Source: a virus | IMG/VR virus record: IMGVR_UViG_3300020436_001609 | Coordinates: 1-39,954 of that record | Direction: 5' to 3' (one strand) | Length of the DNA: 39,954 nt | Shown here: in pieces, positions 31,125-38,099 of the stretch | How positions within the stretch are numbered: the stretch's first letter is position 1 | Layout of the letters: each line of letters begins with the position of its first letter | Made by a program: the position numbers and the translations under genes | The notes under the pieces: model-generated | The model's database searches: none | What the model was told of the DNA's origin: nothing | Seen by the model: only the letters and a program-made list of their open reading frames with translations

Positions 31125-31665
31125 GGTTTGCTCCCTCTATAAATGTTTTAAATACAATAACACTTCTTAATTTATAACATTGTCTAGAAACAGGCATAGC
31201 TTGATGTGGCCTCCAAGCATCAAAAACCATAAGTCTATTTCCCTTATAGTTTACATACTTTTCTATTTCAGTTCTTTCTTCATTCCATATAGAAGTTCCA
31301 CCTAACCATTCTGGAATCCAATCAATTAAAGGATAATATATCATAGTAAAATCACCATCATCAGTGTGAACATGAGGTTCTACACCATAAGTATGTGCAT
31401 TACAATATATCCTTTTATAAGTGTCTATATTATATTTTTCTTTAAAATTTATTTTTTCTTTGAAATGTACAAATAAATCATGTACCCATTTCACTTTATT
31501 TAGTTCACATTGTGCAACATCATGACCACATAAAAAATGCCAATGTCTGTTTAGTTGCTTTGGGTCAGATGCATGATTATATTTCCACATGATGCTTTGC
31601 ATATTATCATTTATCGCTAAAGCATCATGTTCTGCTAAGATATTATCATAAACATCACAGATCAT
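31096..31665 (-). CDS. Fe(II)/2-oxoglutarate-dependent oxygenase (prolyl-hydroxylase-like)
   Basis: A 189-residue protein with a double-stranded beta-helix signature: PHVHTDDGD supplies the HxD metal pair, WRPHQAMPVS the distal His, and YKLRSVIVFK the Arg that binds 2-oxoglutarate. YYPLIDWIPEWLGGTSIW lies between. Prolyl-4-hydroxylase-like oxygenases are common in marine T4-like phages and of unknown substrate. The gene is coupled to gp44 (ATGA) and is an insertion in the clamp-loader operon. Confidence 0.8.
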   Translation of the reverse strand: MICDVYDNILAEHDALAINDNMQSIMWKYNHASDPKQLNRHWHFLCGHDVAQCELNKVKWVHDLFVHFKEKINFKEKYNIDTYKRIYCNAHTYGVEPHVHTDDGDFTMIYYPLIDWIPEWLGGTSIWNEERTEIEKYVNYKGNRLMVFDAWRPHQAMPVSRQCYKLRSVIVFKTFIEGANRERLDFYKN

Positions 31666-32597
31666 TTAAATTTTGCCTTAGCCATTATTTCTGTGAGGCA
31701 AGCCAGGGTGTTGATTTCTTGGTCGGCCGCAAAAGCGCTTCTATACTGATACTCAGATAGTATACAGACAACATGAGGTATAGAGCTAGGATCAATGAAA
31801 TTATACAAGCTATCGTAAACACTCCGATAAAGACGTACAGCATCCATGTCAAGATTGTTAACAACCCACTTTCTAACATTGGTAAACTCCTTTTCCTTCA
31901 TAAACTTCATAAGTTCTTTGATATTTATTTCTGCCATATCGACTAGGATACCAGCATCAATACAACCAGAAACAGAATATCTTTGGAGTTCATTTAGAGT
32001 TCTTCTGAAATCTGGAAAATGCATCATTGTTACTTCTGCAACAACTTTTTTATCATACTCTATTTCTTCTTTTTCAAGAATATCCATAACCCTCTTCATA
32101 AAATCAGAAGCCATGGCTTGTTTTTCACCAGAAGGAATTGTAAAATCAATAATACTACAACGAGAGTGTAGTGGTTCAATTAGACGATTCTTGTAGTTAC
32201 AAGTAAGGATAAATCCACAGTTTGCATGAAACTCTTCCATAAACCCACGTAAAGCTGGTTGAGTAGATTGTGGATTTAGATAATCTGCTTCATCAAGAAT
32301 TAGATATTTTCTACCACCTTCAAGAGATACCGTAGATGCAAAGTTTTTGATCTTGGTTCTAAGAACATCAATACCAGATTCTTCTGAACCATTAATCATC
32401 ATATACGTTGCACCGATTTCATCTAGTACAGCTTTTGCAATGGTTGTTTTACCAATGCCTGGCCCACCAGATAAAATTAGATTGGGTAAATTACCTTGAT
32501 CTAAAAAGAAATCAAATGTATCTTTAAGACTATCGGATAAGATACAATCTTTTACAGTTTTTGGACGGTACTGTTCAACCCACAAAAATGTATCCAT
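31662..32597 (-). CDS. 44: clamp loader large subunit, T4 gp44-like AAA+ ATPase
   Basis: A 311-residue protein (T4: 319). WVEQYRPKTVKDCIL is the canonical loader N-terminus. Walker A GGPGIGKT is at 44-51, Walker B LILDEADYL, sensor 1 ILTCNYKNRL, and the SRC motif LHSRCSIIDF. With gp62 it opens gp45 at primer-template junctions. It starts 2 nt after the clamp stop and couples to the oxygenase gene. Confidence 0.93.
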   Translation of the reverse strand: MDTFLWVEQYRPKTVKDCILSDSLKDTFDFFLDQGNLPNLILSGGPGIGKTTIAKAVLDEIGATYMMINGSEESGIDVLRTKIKNFASTVSLEGGRKYLILDEADYLNPQSTQPALRGFMEEFHANCGFILTCNYKNRLIEPLHSRCSIIDFTIPSGEKQAMASDFMKRVMDILEKEEIEYDKKVVAEVTMMHFPDFRRTLNELQRYSVSGCIDAGILVDMAEINIKELMKFMKEKEFTNVRKWVVNNLDMDAVRLYRSVYDSLYNFIDPSSIPHVVCILSEYQYRSAFAADQEINTLACLTEIMAKAKFK

Positions 32598-32599
32598 GA

Positions 32600-33268
32600 T
32601 TAATTACCGTAAGATGATTCAGGCTCAAGAGCAATAAAGTATCCTACTGGCAATTTTTGATTTTGAAAATGACTAATACGTTTTGAAGATACTCTAACAT
32701 CATAACTACCTGGCAATAATTTAAGATTTTCTACCTTAAACCAAAACTTATAATCAATAGCCTCTGAACCTTTTTGAATAACTTCTGTGGAATAACTATT
32801 AGCAGTATCATTCTTTTTATCTGTAACTCTTAACGCTCCATTTTCCAATGCCATATCTGGAGCACCAATTACGGCTGCAGCTTTTTGAACTTCTGAAAGA
32901 ATAGAACTATCCATAGGAAATTCTACTTCTACGGAAGGCATTTCAAGTTCTTTGCTTGGTGATGTAACTACGGAAGGATCAGAAAACCAATACTTTAATT
33001 TCTTACCTTTTTTTCCAGTTTCACTCATAACAACAAAATTATCATCAAAATCTAAATTTGCTTTTTCAAATAAAGACATAGCTGATAGAAATTCATTCAA
33101 ATCATAAATTGCAAACTCAACTGGAAATTCTTCTTCCACTTCAGCTTTTGCCACAATGTTTTTCATTGCAGACATTGTATTAAGAACCTTACCTTGTTTA
33201 ACTAAAAGGTTCTGGTTAATTGCCGAAAAGTTTTTCAGTATCGACACTGTTTGTTCACTTAGATTCAT
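32600..33268 (-). CDS. 45: sliding clamp, T4 gp45-like
   Basis: I set the start at ATG 33268 because MNLSEQTVSILKNFSAINQN aligns with the T4 gp45 start (KLSKDTTALLKNFATINSG). The 15 additional upstream codons lie in the overlap with the previous gene. The protein is 222 residues, close to T4's 228, with FAIYDLNEFLSAMSLF and the C-terminal FIALEPES. It is a ring-shaped processivity factor for gp43 and, in T4, also a mobile activator of late transcription, consistent with the TATAAATA boxes here. GGAG is 10 nt before the ATG. Confidence 0.9.
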   Translation of the reverse strand: MNLSEQTVSILKNFSAINQNLLVKQGKVLNTMSAMKNIVAKAEVEEEFPVEFAIYDLNEFLSAMSLFEKANLDFDDNFVVMSETGKKGKKLKYWFSDPSVVTSPSKELEMPSVEVEFPMDSSILSEVQKAAAVIGAPDMALENGALRVTDKKNDTANSYSTEVIQKGSEAIDYKFWFKVENLKLLPGSYDVRVSSKRISHFQNQKLPVGYFIALEPESSYGN

Positions 33269-33533
33269 TATCAAGATTCTCCATATCATTAATGTGTAGG
33301 GCGATGATTCCATAATGAATCACCTTTAGCAAATCCTTACGGTCTTTGCCATTCTTCTTTCCATATCGTTGGGCATACTTCATAATATTACCTATACAAA
33401 AACCTTCTCCATGACCACCATCAATTATGAATTCTGTGGCTTGAAACTTGTTTTTGCTGTAATGTTGTTCGTATGTTGAGTCGATATAGTTTTTCAACTC
33501 TTCAAGAGATTTATCTTCACTGTATTTGTACAT
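33255..33533 (-). CDS. DUF3310 phage protein
   Basis: Short phage protein with FIIDGGHGEGFCIGNIMKYA, then QRYGKKNGKDRKDLLKVIHYG: the F-C-x-G-N-x-x-K-Y-x-x-R-x-x-K-K-x-G...D-L-x-K motif is DUF3310 (sometimes annotated nucleotide-kinase-like without proof). The longest frame begins at TTG 33569, but that is the -35 box itself. I choose ATG 33533, 7 nt after the TATGAT -10, giving 92 residues and a leaderless mRNA. It overlaps gp45 by 14 nt. Confidence 0.75.
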   Translation of the reverse strand: MYKYSEDKSLEELKNYIDSTYEQHYSKNKFQATEFIIDGGHGEGFCIGNIMKYAQRYGKKNGKDRKDLLKVIHYGIIALHINDMENLDNESK

Positions 33534-33540
33534 ATTACTC

Positions 33541-33569
33541 ATCATATAGAAAGAAGGGTACTTTGTCAA
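33541..33569 (-). promoter_or_regulatory. sigma70-like promoter for DUF3310-gp45-gp44 operon, leaderless type
   Basis: TTGACA at 33569-33564, 17 nt, TATGAT at 33546-33541, 7 nt, ATG at 33533. The -35 is the loop of the hairpin at 33552-33579, so the same DNA ends one transcript and starts the next. Confidence 0.7.
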
Positions 33570-33579
33570 GTACCCTTCT
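33552..33579 (-). terminator. hairpin after hsp20 with TTGACAAA loop
   Basis: A perfect 10-bp stem (AGAAGGGTAC / GTACCCTTCT) with loop TTGACAAA begins 14 nt after the hsp20 stop and is followed by TTCTATAT on the transcript. The T tract is short, so termination may be partial. The loop is identical to that of the terminator at 1551-1576 and contains the -35 of the next promoter. Confidence 0.6.
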
Positions 33580-33592
33580 ATATTTTTTAGGA

Positions 33593-34030
33593 TTATTTGA
33601 CTTCAATGATCCTAGGCTTCTTCTCTTCTGGAACAATACGTTCAAGTTCTACAGTAAGCATACCGTTTTCAAGTTTTGCGCCGTTAACTACAATATCTTC
33701 TGATAATGTAAATTTACGATCAAACTTACGATAAGAAATACCACGATAAAGATTATCTTTATCTTCTTCTTTCTTATCTGAACGAACAGAAAGCGTACCA
33801 TCAGAAACTTCTACTTCGATATCATCTTTACCGAAGCCCGCTAATGCCATCTCTATGACATAGTTATAGTCACCTTCCTTCCGAATGTTATAAGGCGGGA
33901 ACCCTGTAGATTGAGAATTATTATCAACATATCTGGTTAGATTATCGAATACACGATCAAACCCAACAGCGTAGGGCGTAAGTTTATTGAAGTGATCATT
34001 GAATAAAGTCATTGCGTTGGTAGTAACCAT
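33593..34030 (-). CDS. hsp20: small heat-shock protein Hsp20 (alpha-crystallin family)
   Basis: A 145-residue IbpA-like chaperone. The N-terminal arm (FNDHFNKLTPYAVGFDRVFD) is typical of bacterial IbpA. It is followed by the alpha-crystallin domain with MALAGFGKDDIEVEVSDGTL, YRKFDRKFTL and the hallmark AKLENGMLTVEL, then the C-terminal I-I-E-V motif. It holds unfolding proteins, perhaps during capsid assembly or host stress; Hsp20 is a common marine T4-like gene. AGGAGA lies 6 nt before the ATG and is predicted to be masked by a ROSE-like hairpin. Confidence 0.93.
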   Translation of the reverse strand: MVTTNAMTLFNDHFNKLTPYAVGFDRVFDNLTRYVDNNSQSTGFPPYNIRKEGDYNYVIEMALAGFGKDDIEVEVSDGTLSVRSDKKEEDKDNLYRGISYRKFDRKFTLSEDIVVNGAKLENGMLTVELERIVPEEKKPRIIEVK

Positions 34031-34183
34031 TTTAAATCTCCTTTATAAAGCAAGACTGCTATGCATCCCCTAAGGCGATGCGGTTAAATGGTGGTTTTTT
34101 AGTCTATCTCTAAGAGCCTTGACTATACGGTAAAAACCACCTAAAAATCCGTTTTTGAAGGACTTATGAATTGCCTTTCTATA
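34031..34183 (-). promoter_or_regulatory. ROSE-like RNA thermometer in the hsp20 5' leader
   Basis: The leader of about 150 nt has three stem-loops in transcript order. The first is a long arm pairing 34131-34141 with 34090-34100 (11 bp, GGTGGTTTTTA type). The second is GCATC/GATGC (34063-34081). The third is an SD-masking hairpin at 34057-34035, where UUGCU (34053-34049) faces AGGA (34042-34039) across the loop UUAUAA with one G left unpaired, extended by C-G, U-A, G-U and A-U pairs. UUGCU opposite AGGA with a bulged G is the defining feature of ROSE thermometers, which control hsp20 genes of alpha- and gammaproteobacteria. Function is inferred from structure. Confidence 0.65.
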
Positions 34184-34189
34184 CTATTA

Positions 34190-34218
34190 TATATAACAAT
34201 TATTAGCTAAAATGTCAA
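34190..34218 (-). promoter_or_regulatory. sigma70-like promoter for hsp20
   Basis: TTGACA at 34218-34213, 17 nt, TATATA at 34195-34190; an alternative TATAAT lies at 34191-34186. It initiates the structured hsp20 leader and lies just after the sulfotransferase stop, so hsp20 is separable from the accessory island. Confidence 0.7.
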
Positions 34219-34225
34219 TACCCAT

Positions 34226-34858
34226 TTAAAAAAATTCTTTTTTATAGCCAAAAATATCAAAATCAGATTTAAATTTTTCGTATACAATATCTCCAAGTTC
34301 TTGTGTATAGTAATATTCATATGGTTTATGGTCTGTTTTATTTATACAAGAATGTGCAAACTTAACCTTAGTATATTCTTCCATTTCATGTAGATCATTC
34401 TCCAAAGAAAATACTTTCATATTTGATATATCATTATACCAATAACTTTGTTGAGATGTCAAGTTCCAAGCTCTCCACGAATTTGTGCTTTTATATGCTA
34501 TAGTATCTTCAGCTGTTTTCAACATATCTAATTTAACAAAATCCTTAAATGAACAAAAATCCCAATTTCCACTTTTATATTTACCAATTTTATATCTATG
34601 CTGTATAAAGAAAAACCACGATACATATCTGGAATATGGATTTCTTGATATACATATCCACTGTCTACCTTTTATTTCTGGATAATTTTTTTCCCACCAA
34701 GAAGGAGGCTGGTGATATATTAGATCATTTTCTTTTTTGGGAGCATTAGGAATACGATAAGAATTTTTAAAATTTCTTCCACCGTTTTTAGGTATGTGAC
34801 AAAAGACCCATTCATCATTATATGCAAGAAGATGATACAATGCAGTATCAGTAATCAT
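34226..34858 (-). CDS. sulfotransferase-family protein
   Basis: A 210-residue protein with FCHIPKNGGRNFKNSY near the N-terminus (the 5'-phosphosulfate-binding loop of PAPS-dependent sulfotransferases, H-x-P-K-x-G-G/T) and WICISRNPYSRYVSWFF (the 3'-phosphate-binding R-N-P-x-x-R-x-x-S motif). It would move sulfate from PAPS to a sugar, lipid or protein. It overlaps the nucleotidyltransferase gene and is the last gene of the operon that also has an APS-kinase-like gene. The family is clear; the acceptor is unknown. Confidence 0.8.
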   Translation of the reverse strand: MITDTALYHLLAYNDEWVFCHIPKNGGRNFKNSYRIPNAPKKENDLIYHQPPSWWEKNYPEIKGRQWICISRNPYSRYVSWFFFIQHRYKIGKYKSGNWDFCSFKDFVKLDMLKTAEDTIAYKSTNSWRAWNLTSQQSYWYNDISNMKVFSLENDLHEMEEYTKVKFAHSCINKTDHKPYEYYYTQELGDIVYEKFKSDFDIFGYKKEFF

Positions 34859-35249
34859 TTTTTTTTATTCTCTCCTGTCTTAGTTTCCATAACATCCAAT
34901 CATAATATCTTTCTGGTTCTGGATCATCGTGTCTTAATTTTGTAGCTGATATTTTATGTATTTCTTCACCAAGATCATGTTGTGTAAAAGTATAACCTAC
35001 ATCACGGCCATAACTTATATCAACAATGTTTGGTACATCCATAATAATATAGTCCTTATCATACACAAAGTTTTCTTTGCTTAAAGATTCTATAATACCC
35101 TTTCTACTGTGATATGATTCGCCAGTATCTCTTACCATTATTGCAACTTGGCCAGTTTTTTTATGAGCTCGTTTAAAAAGTTCTGTGTGTCCTTTGTGCC
35201 AGGGTTGATATCTTCCAAGCATTTGTACAGTTGGTTTTCTTCTATCCAT
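34848..35249 (-). CDS. adenylyl/cytidylyltransferase-like nucleotidyltransferase
   Basis: A 133-residue protein. MLGRYQPWHKGH holds the HxGH-type motif (H-K-G-H) and HKISATKLR the ISxTxxR motif of the nucleotidylyltransferase superfamily. The G-R-x-Q-P-x-H-x-G-H form is closest to NMN adenylyltransferase and PPAT-like enzymes rather than ATP sulfurylase. It overlaps the kinase gene by 112 nt in another frame. The start at 35249 has GAGG at 9 nt; ATG 35222 would shorten the overlap. The nucleotide and acceptor are unknown. Confidence 0.7.
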   Translation of the reverse strand: MDRRKPTVQMLGRYQPWHKGHTELFKRAHKKTGQVAIMVRDTGESYHSRKGIIESLSKENFVYDKDYIIMDVPNIVDISYGRDVGYTFTQHDLGEEIHKISATKLRHDDPEPERYYDWMLWKLRQERIKKNDY

Positions 35250-35596
35250 TCAGTAATCCTCAAATCATATTTTTGTGGTGGTTTAAATAGTTTATTTGTA
35301 TCTTCATATATTCCTTTATTAATAGTATCCATCCATATAAGTTTGTCTGGAAAAAAGAAAGACCTATATCCAGGCAAAGGACAAACAAATCCAGTTATAC
35401 TTACAGGGTCTATTTCTGCAAGTCTACGTATACGTAATGTTTGTTGTTCTCTACCTCTACTAGAAAAATCCCAATCATTATATATACGCCTAACATCATC
35501 CCCATCCCAATATGGAATATTAAAATATTTACCTAGTCGTTGACCCAACCAAGTTTTACCAGAGCCAGGCAATCCCATTATTAAAAGTTTTGACAT
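35138..35596 (-). CDS. APS-kinase-like P-loop kinase
   Basis: A 152-residue protein. The P-loop GLPGSGKT is at residues 8-15, and YWDGDDVRRIYNDWDFSSRG followed by IRRLAEI matches the D-G-D-x-V-R...F-S-x-x-x-R...R-R-x-x-E block of adenylylsulfate kinases. The C-terminal half (WMDTINKGIYEDTNKLFKPP) is a phage-type variant. It is shorter than bacterial CysC (about 200). It would convert APS to PAPS or phosphorylate a related substrate. Neighbouring nucleotidyltransferase and sulfotransferase genes suggest a sulfate-transfer pathway, but no ATP sulfurylase is visible. Confidence 0.7.
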   Translation of the reverse strand: MSKLLIMGLPGSGKTWLGQRLGKYFNIPYWDGDDVRRIYNDWDFSSRGREQQTLRIRRLAEIDPVSITGFVCPLPGYRSFFFPDKLIWMDTINKGIYEDTNKLFKPPQKYDLRITEWIEENQLYKCLEDINPGTKDTQNFLNELIKKLAKLQ

Positions 35597-36618
35597 ATTT
35601 TAACACCTTCTTCATATGTTATATTTTTAACAAAATATCTTATTAATATTCTTTCCTTTTTAACAGTTGGAACATAATGAACCACTTTGTTTGCATTAAA
35701 TAAAATAGAATTATAAAATACATCATAATGGTGATCATCAATTATAAATTTTAAAGGAGTTTCTTCATCCTCAGTTAATAAAATATTAACAGCAAACCCG
35801 ACATTATTTTCTTTTGTAAAAGGGTCTGTGTGTTTTCCTATTTCAGAACCAATAGGTAATTTATAAAATATAATATTGTGAATGTCTTTTTTAAATATAT
35901 CTTTTATTTGTAAATATACATTATTAATTTCATTATATTTTTTTAAAAATTTTAAGTTATCAATTCTAGCTTCTAACATAGTTTTAAAAGCAGTTCTTTT
36001 TCTTCTTAGTAATTCGTATCCACTATTATAACCAATACGCTCGCCTTCGTTAATTAATTTTTGTTTATCATAATCTAAATTTATTTCAAATAAATATTTT
36101 CTTATTGTATTAAAATTTTTTACAGCTGTGTCGTAATCAATATCAAATATACTAAACTTTAATAAGATTCTTTCTTCTTCATGACTTTTTACACTATGTC
36201 TTTTTTGTGTATCTAAAATAGCACATTTATAAAAGTGATCATTACTTTCTTCAAATGTTATCGGAGCATAATTCTCTGACAGTATAATATTTACGCAACA
36301 TTTTGTTCCGTTGTCACTATGCATTGGAACTTCAGTATTAGATTTTTGTTTGTAAAATCTTGCTCTAATATCTTGACAACCTAAAAGAGTTTTTATTTGA
36401 TAATACAACTTTTTAATTTCTGAATTTTTATTCAGTTCATAATACTTAACGTGAGCTTGTAACCAAGTATTTGGATTATAAAACCAGCTAGTTTCTGGTA
36501 TTTTAGTTTCACCTTTACCATCAGGCCCACGATCATTAAAAGGATGGAAATCTAAAGTTTCCATTTCTTTTAATATTTTATTTTTATTATATGTTAAATC
36601 TATTTCTTTTAAACTCAT
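35581..36618 (-). CDS. tandem-duplicated 2OG/Asp-hydroxylase-like protein
   Basis: A 345-residue protein with a start at ATG 36618 in a TGATG overlap with the radical SAM stop. It contains two copies of a cupin/DSBH domain. Copy 1: VPMHSDNGTKCCVNIILS, then QKRHSVKSHEEERILLKFS. Copy 2: IGKHTDPFTKENNVGFAVNI, then NKVVHYVPTVKKERILIRYF. Each keeps the HxD pair, a distal His and the R-I-L-x-(K/R) strand expected to bind 2-oxoglutarate, so both may be active. The same (K)xERILI-type strand suggests internal duplication. Substrate unknown. Confidence 0.7.
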   Translation of the reverse strand: MSLKEIDLTYNKNKILKEMETLDFHPFNDRGPDGKGETKIPETSWFYNPNTWLQAHVKYYELNKNSEIKKLYYQIKTLLGCQDIRARFYKQKSNTEVPMHSDNGTKCCVNIILSENYAPITFEESNDHFYKCAILDTQKRHSVKSHEEERILLKFSIFDIDYDTAVKNFNTIRKYLFEINLDYDKQKLINEGERIGYNSGYELLRRKRTAFKTMLEARIDNLKFLKKYNEINNVYLQIKDIFKKDIHNIIFYKLPIGSEIGKHTDPFTKENNVGFAVNILLTEDEETPLKFIIDDHHYDVFYNSILFNANKVVHYVPTVKKERILIRYFVKNITYEEGVKICQNF

Positions 36619-38099
36619 CACCAACCTTTCATTATATTTACAACTTTATCATCTAAATCATCATATTGATAATAATCATTAATCATAGTGTATGATTTAT
36701 CTGATACTGTTGGTCTATCAAATAAATTTCTTTTTATAGCCTCATCTAAAAATATAAAAAATCTTTCAATTCTTTTTTTATAATTACTATGTTTGCTTTC
36801 CCAAATATAAGAATTTGTAATATGTTCGATATCATATCTTTCTGGATTTAAGTGAACAGGCGTACCCTCAATTACGTGCATAGGATGATCCATGTGTATT
36901 CTTTTTACTACTTTAGGGTATTTTGCAAACATATCTAATATATTAACAGTTTCTTGAAAATCCTCATCTGTCTCTGTAGGAAATCCTACAAAAAATAAAG
37001 GAACCATTTTAATACCAACTCTATCCATTTCTTGTAGATGATATTCTATAGATTCATTTGAAAAATATTTACCCAATTCTTTTCTTACTTTTTCACTACC
37101 AGATTCTATACCTATTGTTGGTCTATTGTATCCAGCACTTTTCATTAAACTAAACATTCTAGGTTTAATTTGTTTTTTCTCTCTACAAATAAATTGTCCA
37201 CCAATATCAAATTTTGCACCACTTTCTATTTTATAAAGAGAAATATATTCAAGTAACTTTAAAAATTCTTTTTGATTACCATTCGTTAAACTATCTATTA
37301 AATAAACTTTATCAAAATTATATTTTTCATATAGGTAAATTATTTCATCAGCTATTCTTTCACCTGTTCTAAATCTAAATTTTTTCCAAATAAGAGGCAC
37401 ATTACAAAATGCACATTTTCTTACACACCCCCTAGAACCACGAATAAAATATTGTGGATCAGTATAGACTGACATATCAATATCTTCATAATCTGGAATA
37501 GGAACGGCATCTTGATTTATTATTTCTATCGGATTAAATGAATTTATGCCAGGGTATTTCTTATTTCCTTTTAGATATTCTACAATACTTATTTCAGCAT
37601 CACCACAAATAAAATCATCTATTAAACCCTCATCTTTTAAATTTTTAAAATAGTCAGCATTATTATCTAACCCATAAGATGATTTGTCTGGTGGTGCATC
37701 TCTTACTGCTGGGCCACCAATTAATATTTTAATTTCTGGATTTGTTTTTTTAATTTCTTTAGTAATGATATCAATATTTGGATATGTCCAACTAGAAAAT
37801 GCTGTTATACCAATTATTTTAGGATTATCTTTTTTTATATTTTCTTCAAAAAATTCATTCCAATACATTCTGTATTCATCTTCAATATCTTTTATCTTTT
37901 CTGTAATTAAAGTATTATCTAGTACCTTCCATATATATCCCAATTCTGTATCTTTTGTTTTATTATATAACCAAATATTAAAATCATAACAAGTAGACGT
38001 AAACCCAGCTTCTTTTACACAAGCTTTTAATTGTGTAATAGATAATATTGGGCCTTTGGTTTGTAATTTTGGAATAGATATGAATACAATATCCGTCAT
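36618..38099 (-). CDS. B12-binding-type radical SAM enzyme
   Basis: A 493-residue protein. Residues 1-180 form a Rossmann cobalamin-binding-like domain (IIGITAFSSWTYPN, ILIGGPAVRD). Residues 215-440 form the radical SAM barrel with the [4Fe-4S] motif C225-x3-C229-x2-C232 and a SAM-contact strand PTIGIESGSEKV. This architecture catalyses difficult methylations, ring contractions or C-C/C-S bond changes. It is coupled on both sides to hydroxylase-like genes (ATGA and TGATG). Host cobalamin would serve this enzyme and the phage reductase. Reaction unknown. Confidence 0.85.
   Translation of the reverse strand: MTDIVFISIPKLQTKGPILSITQLKACVKEAGFTSTCYDFNIWLYNKTKDTELGYIWKVLDNTLITEKIKDIEDEYRMYWNEFFEENIKKDNPKIIGITAFSSWTYPNIDIITKEIKKTNPEIKILIGGPAVRDAPPDKSSYGLDNNADYFKNLKDEGLIDDFICGDAEISIVEYLKGNKKYPGINSFNPIEIINQDAVPIPDYEDIDMSVYTDPQYFIRGSRGCVRKCAFCNVPLIWKKFRFRTGERIADEIIYLYEKYNFDKVYLIDSLTNGNQKEFLKLLEYISLYKIESGAKFDIGGQFICREKKQIKPRMFSLMKSAGYNRPTIGIESGSEKVRKELGKYFSNESIEYHLQEMDRVGIKMVPLFFVGFPTETDEDFQETVNILDMFAKYPKVVKRIHMDHPMHVIEGTPVHLNPERYDIEHITNSYIWESKHSNYKKRIERFFIFLDEAIKRNLFDRPTVSDKSYTMINDYYQYDDLDDKVVNIMKGW

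Noticed and set aside
34848-35249. Calling the nucleotidyltransferase an ATP sulfurylase
   Set aside because: Its GRYQPWHKGH motif differs from the sulfurylase QxRNPxHxxH pattern and the protein is far too short. Only the neighbours suggest sulfate.
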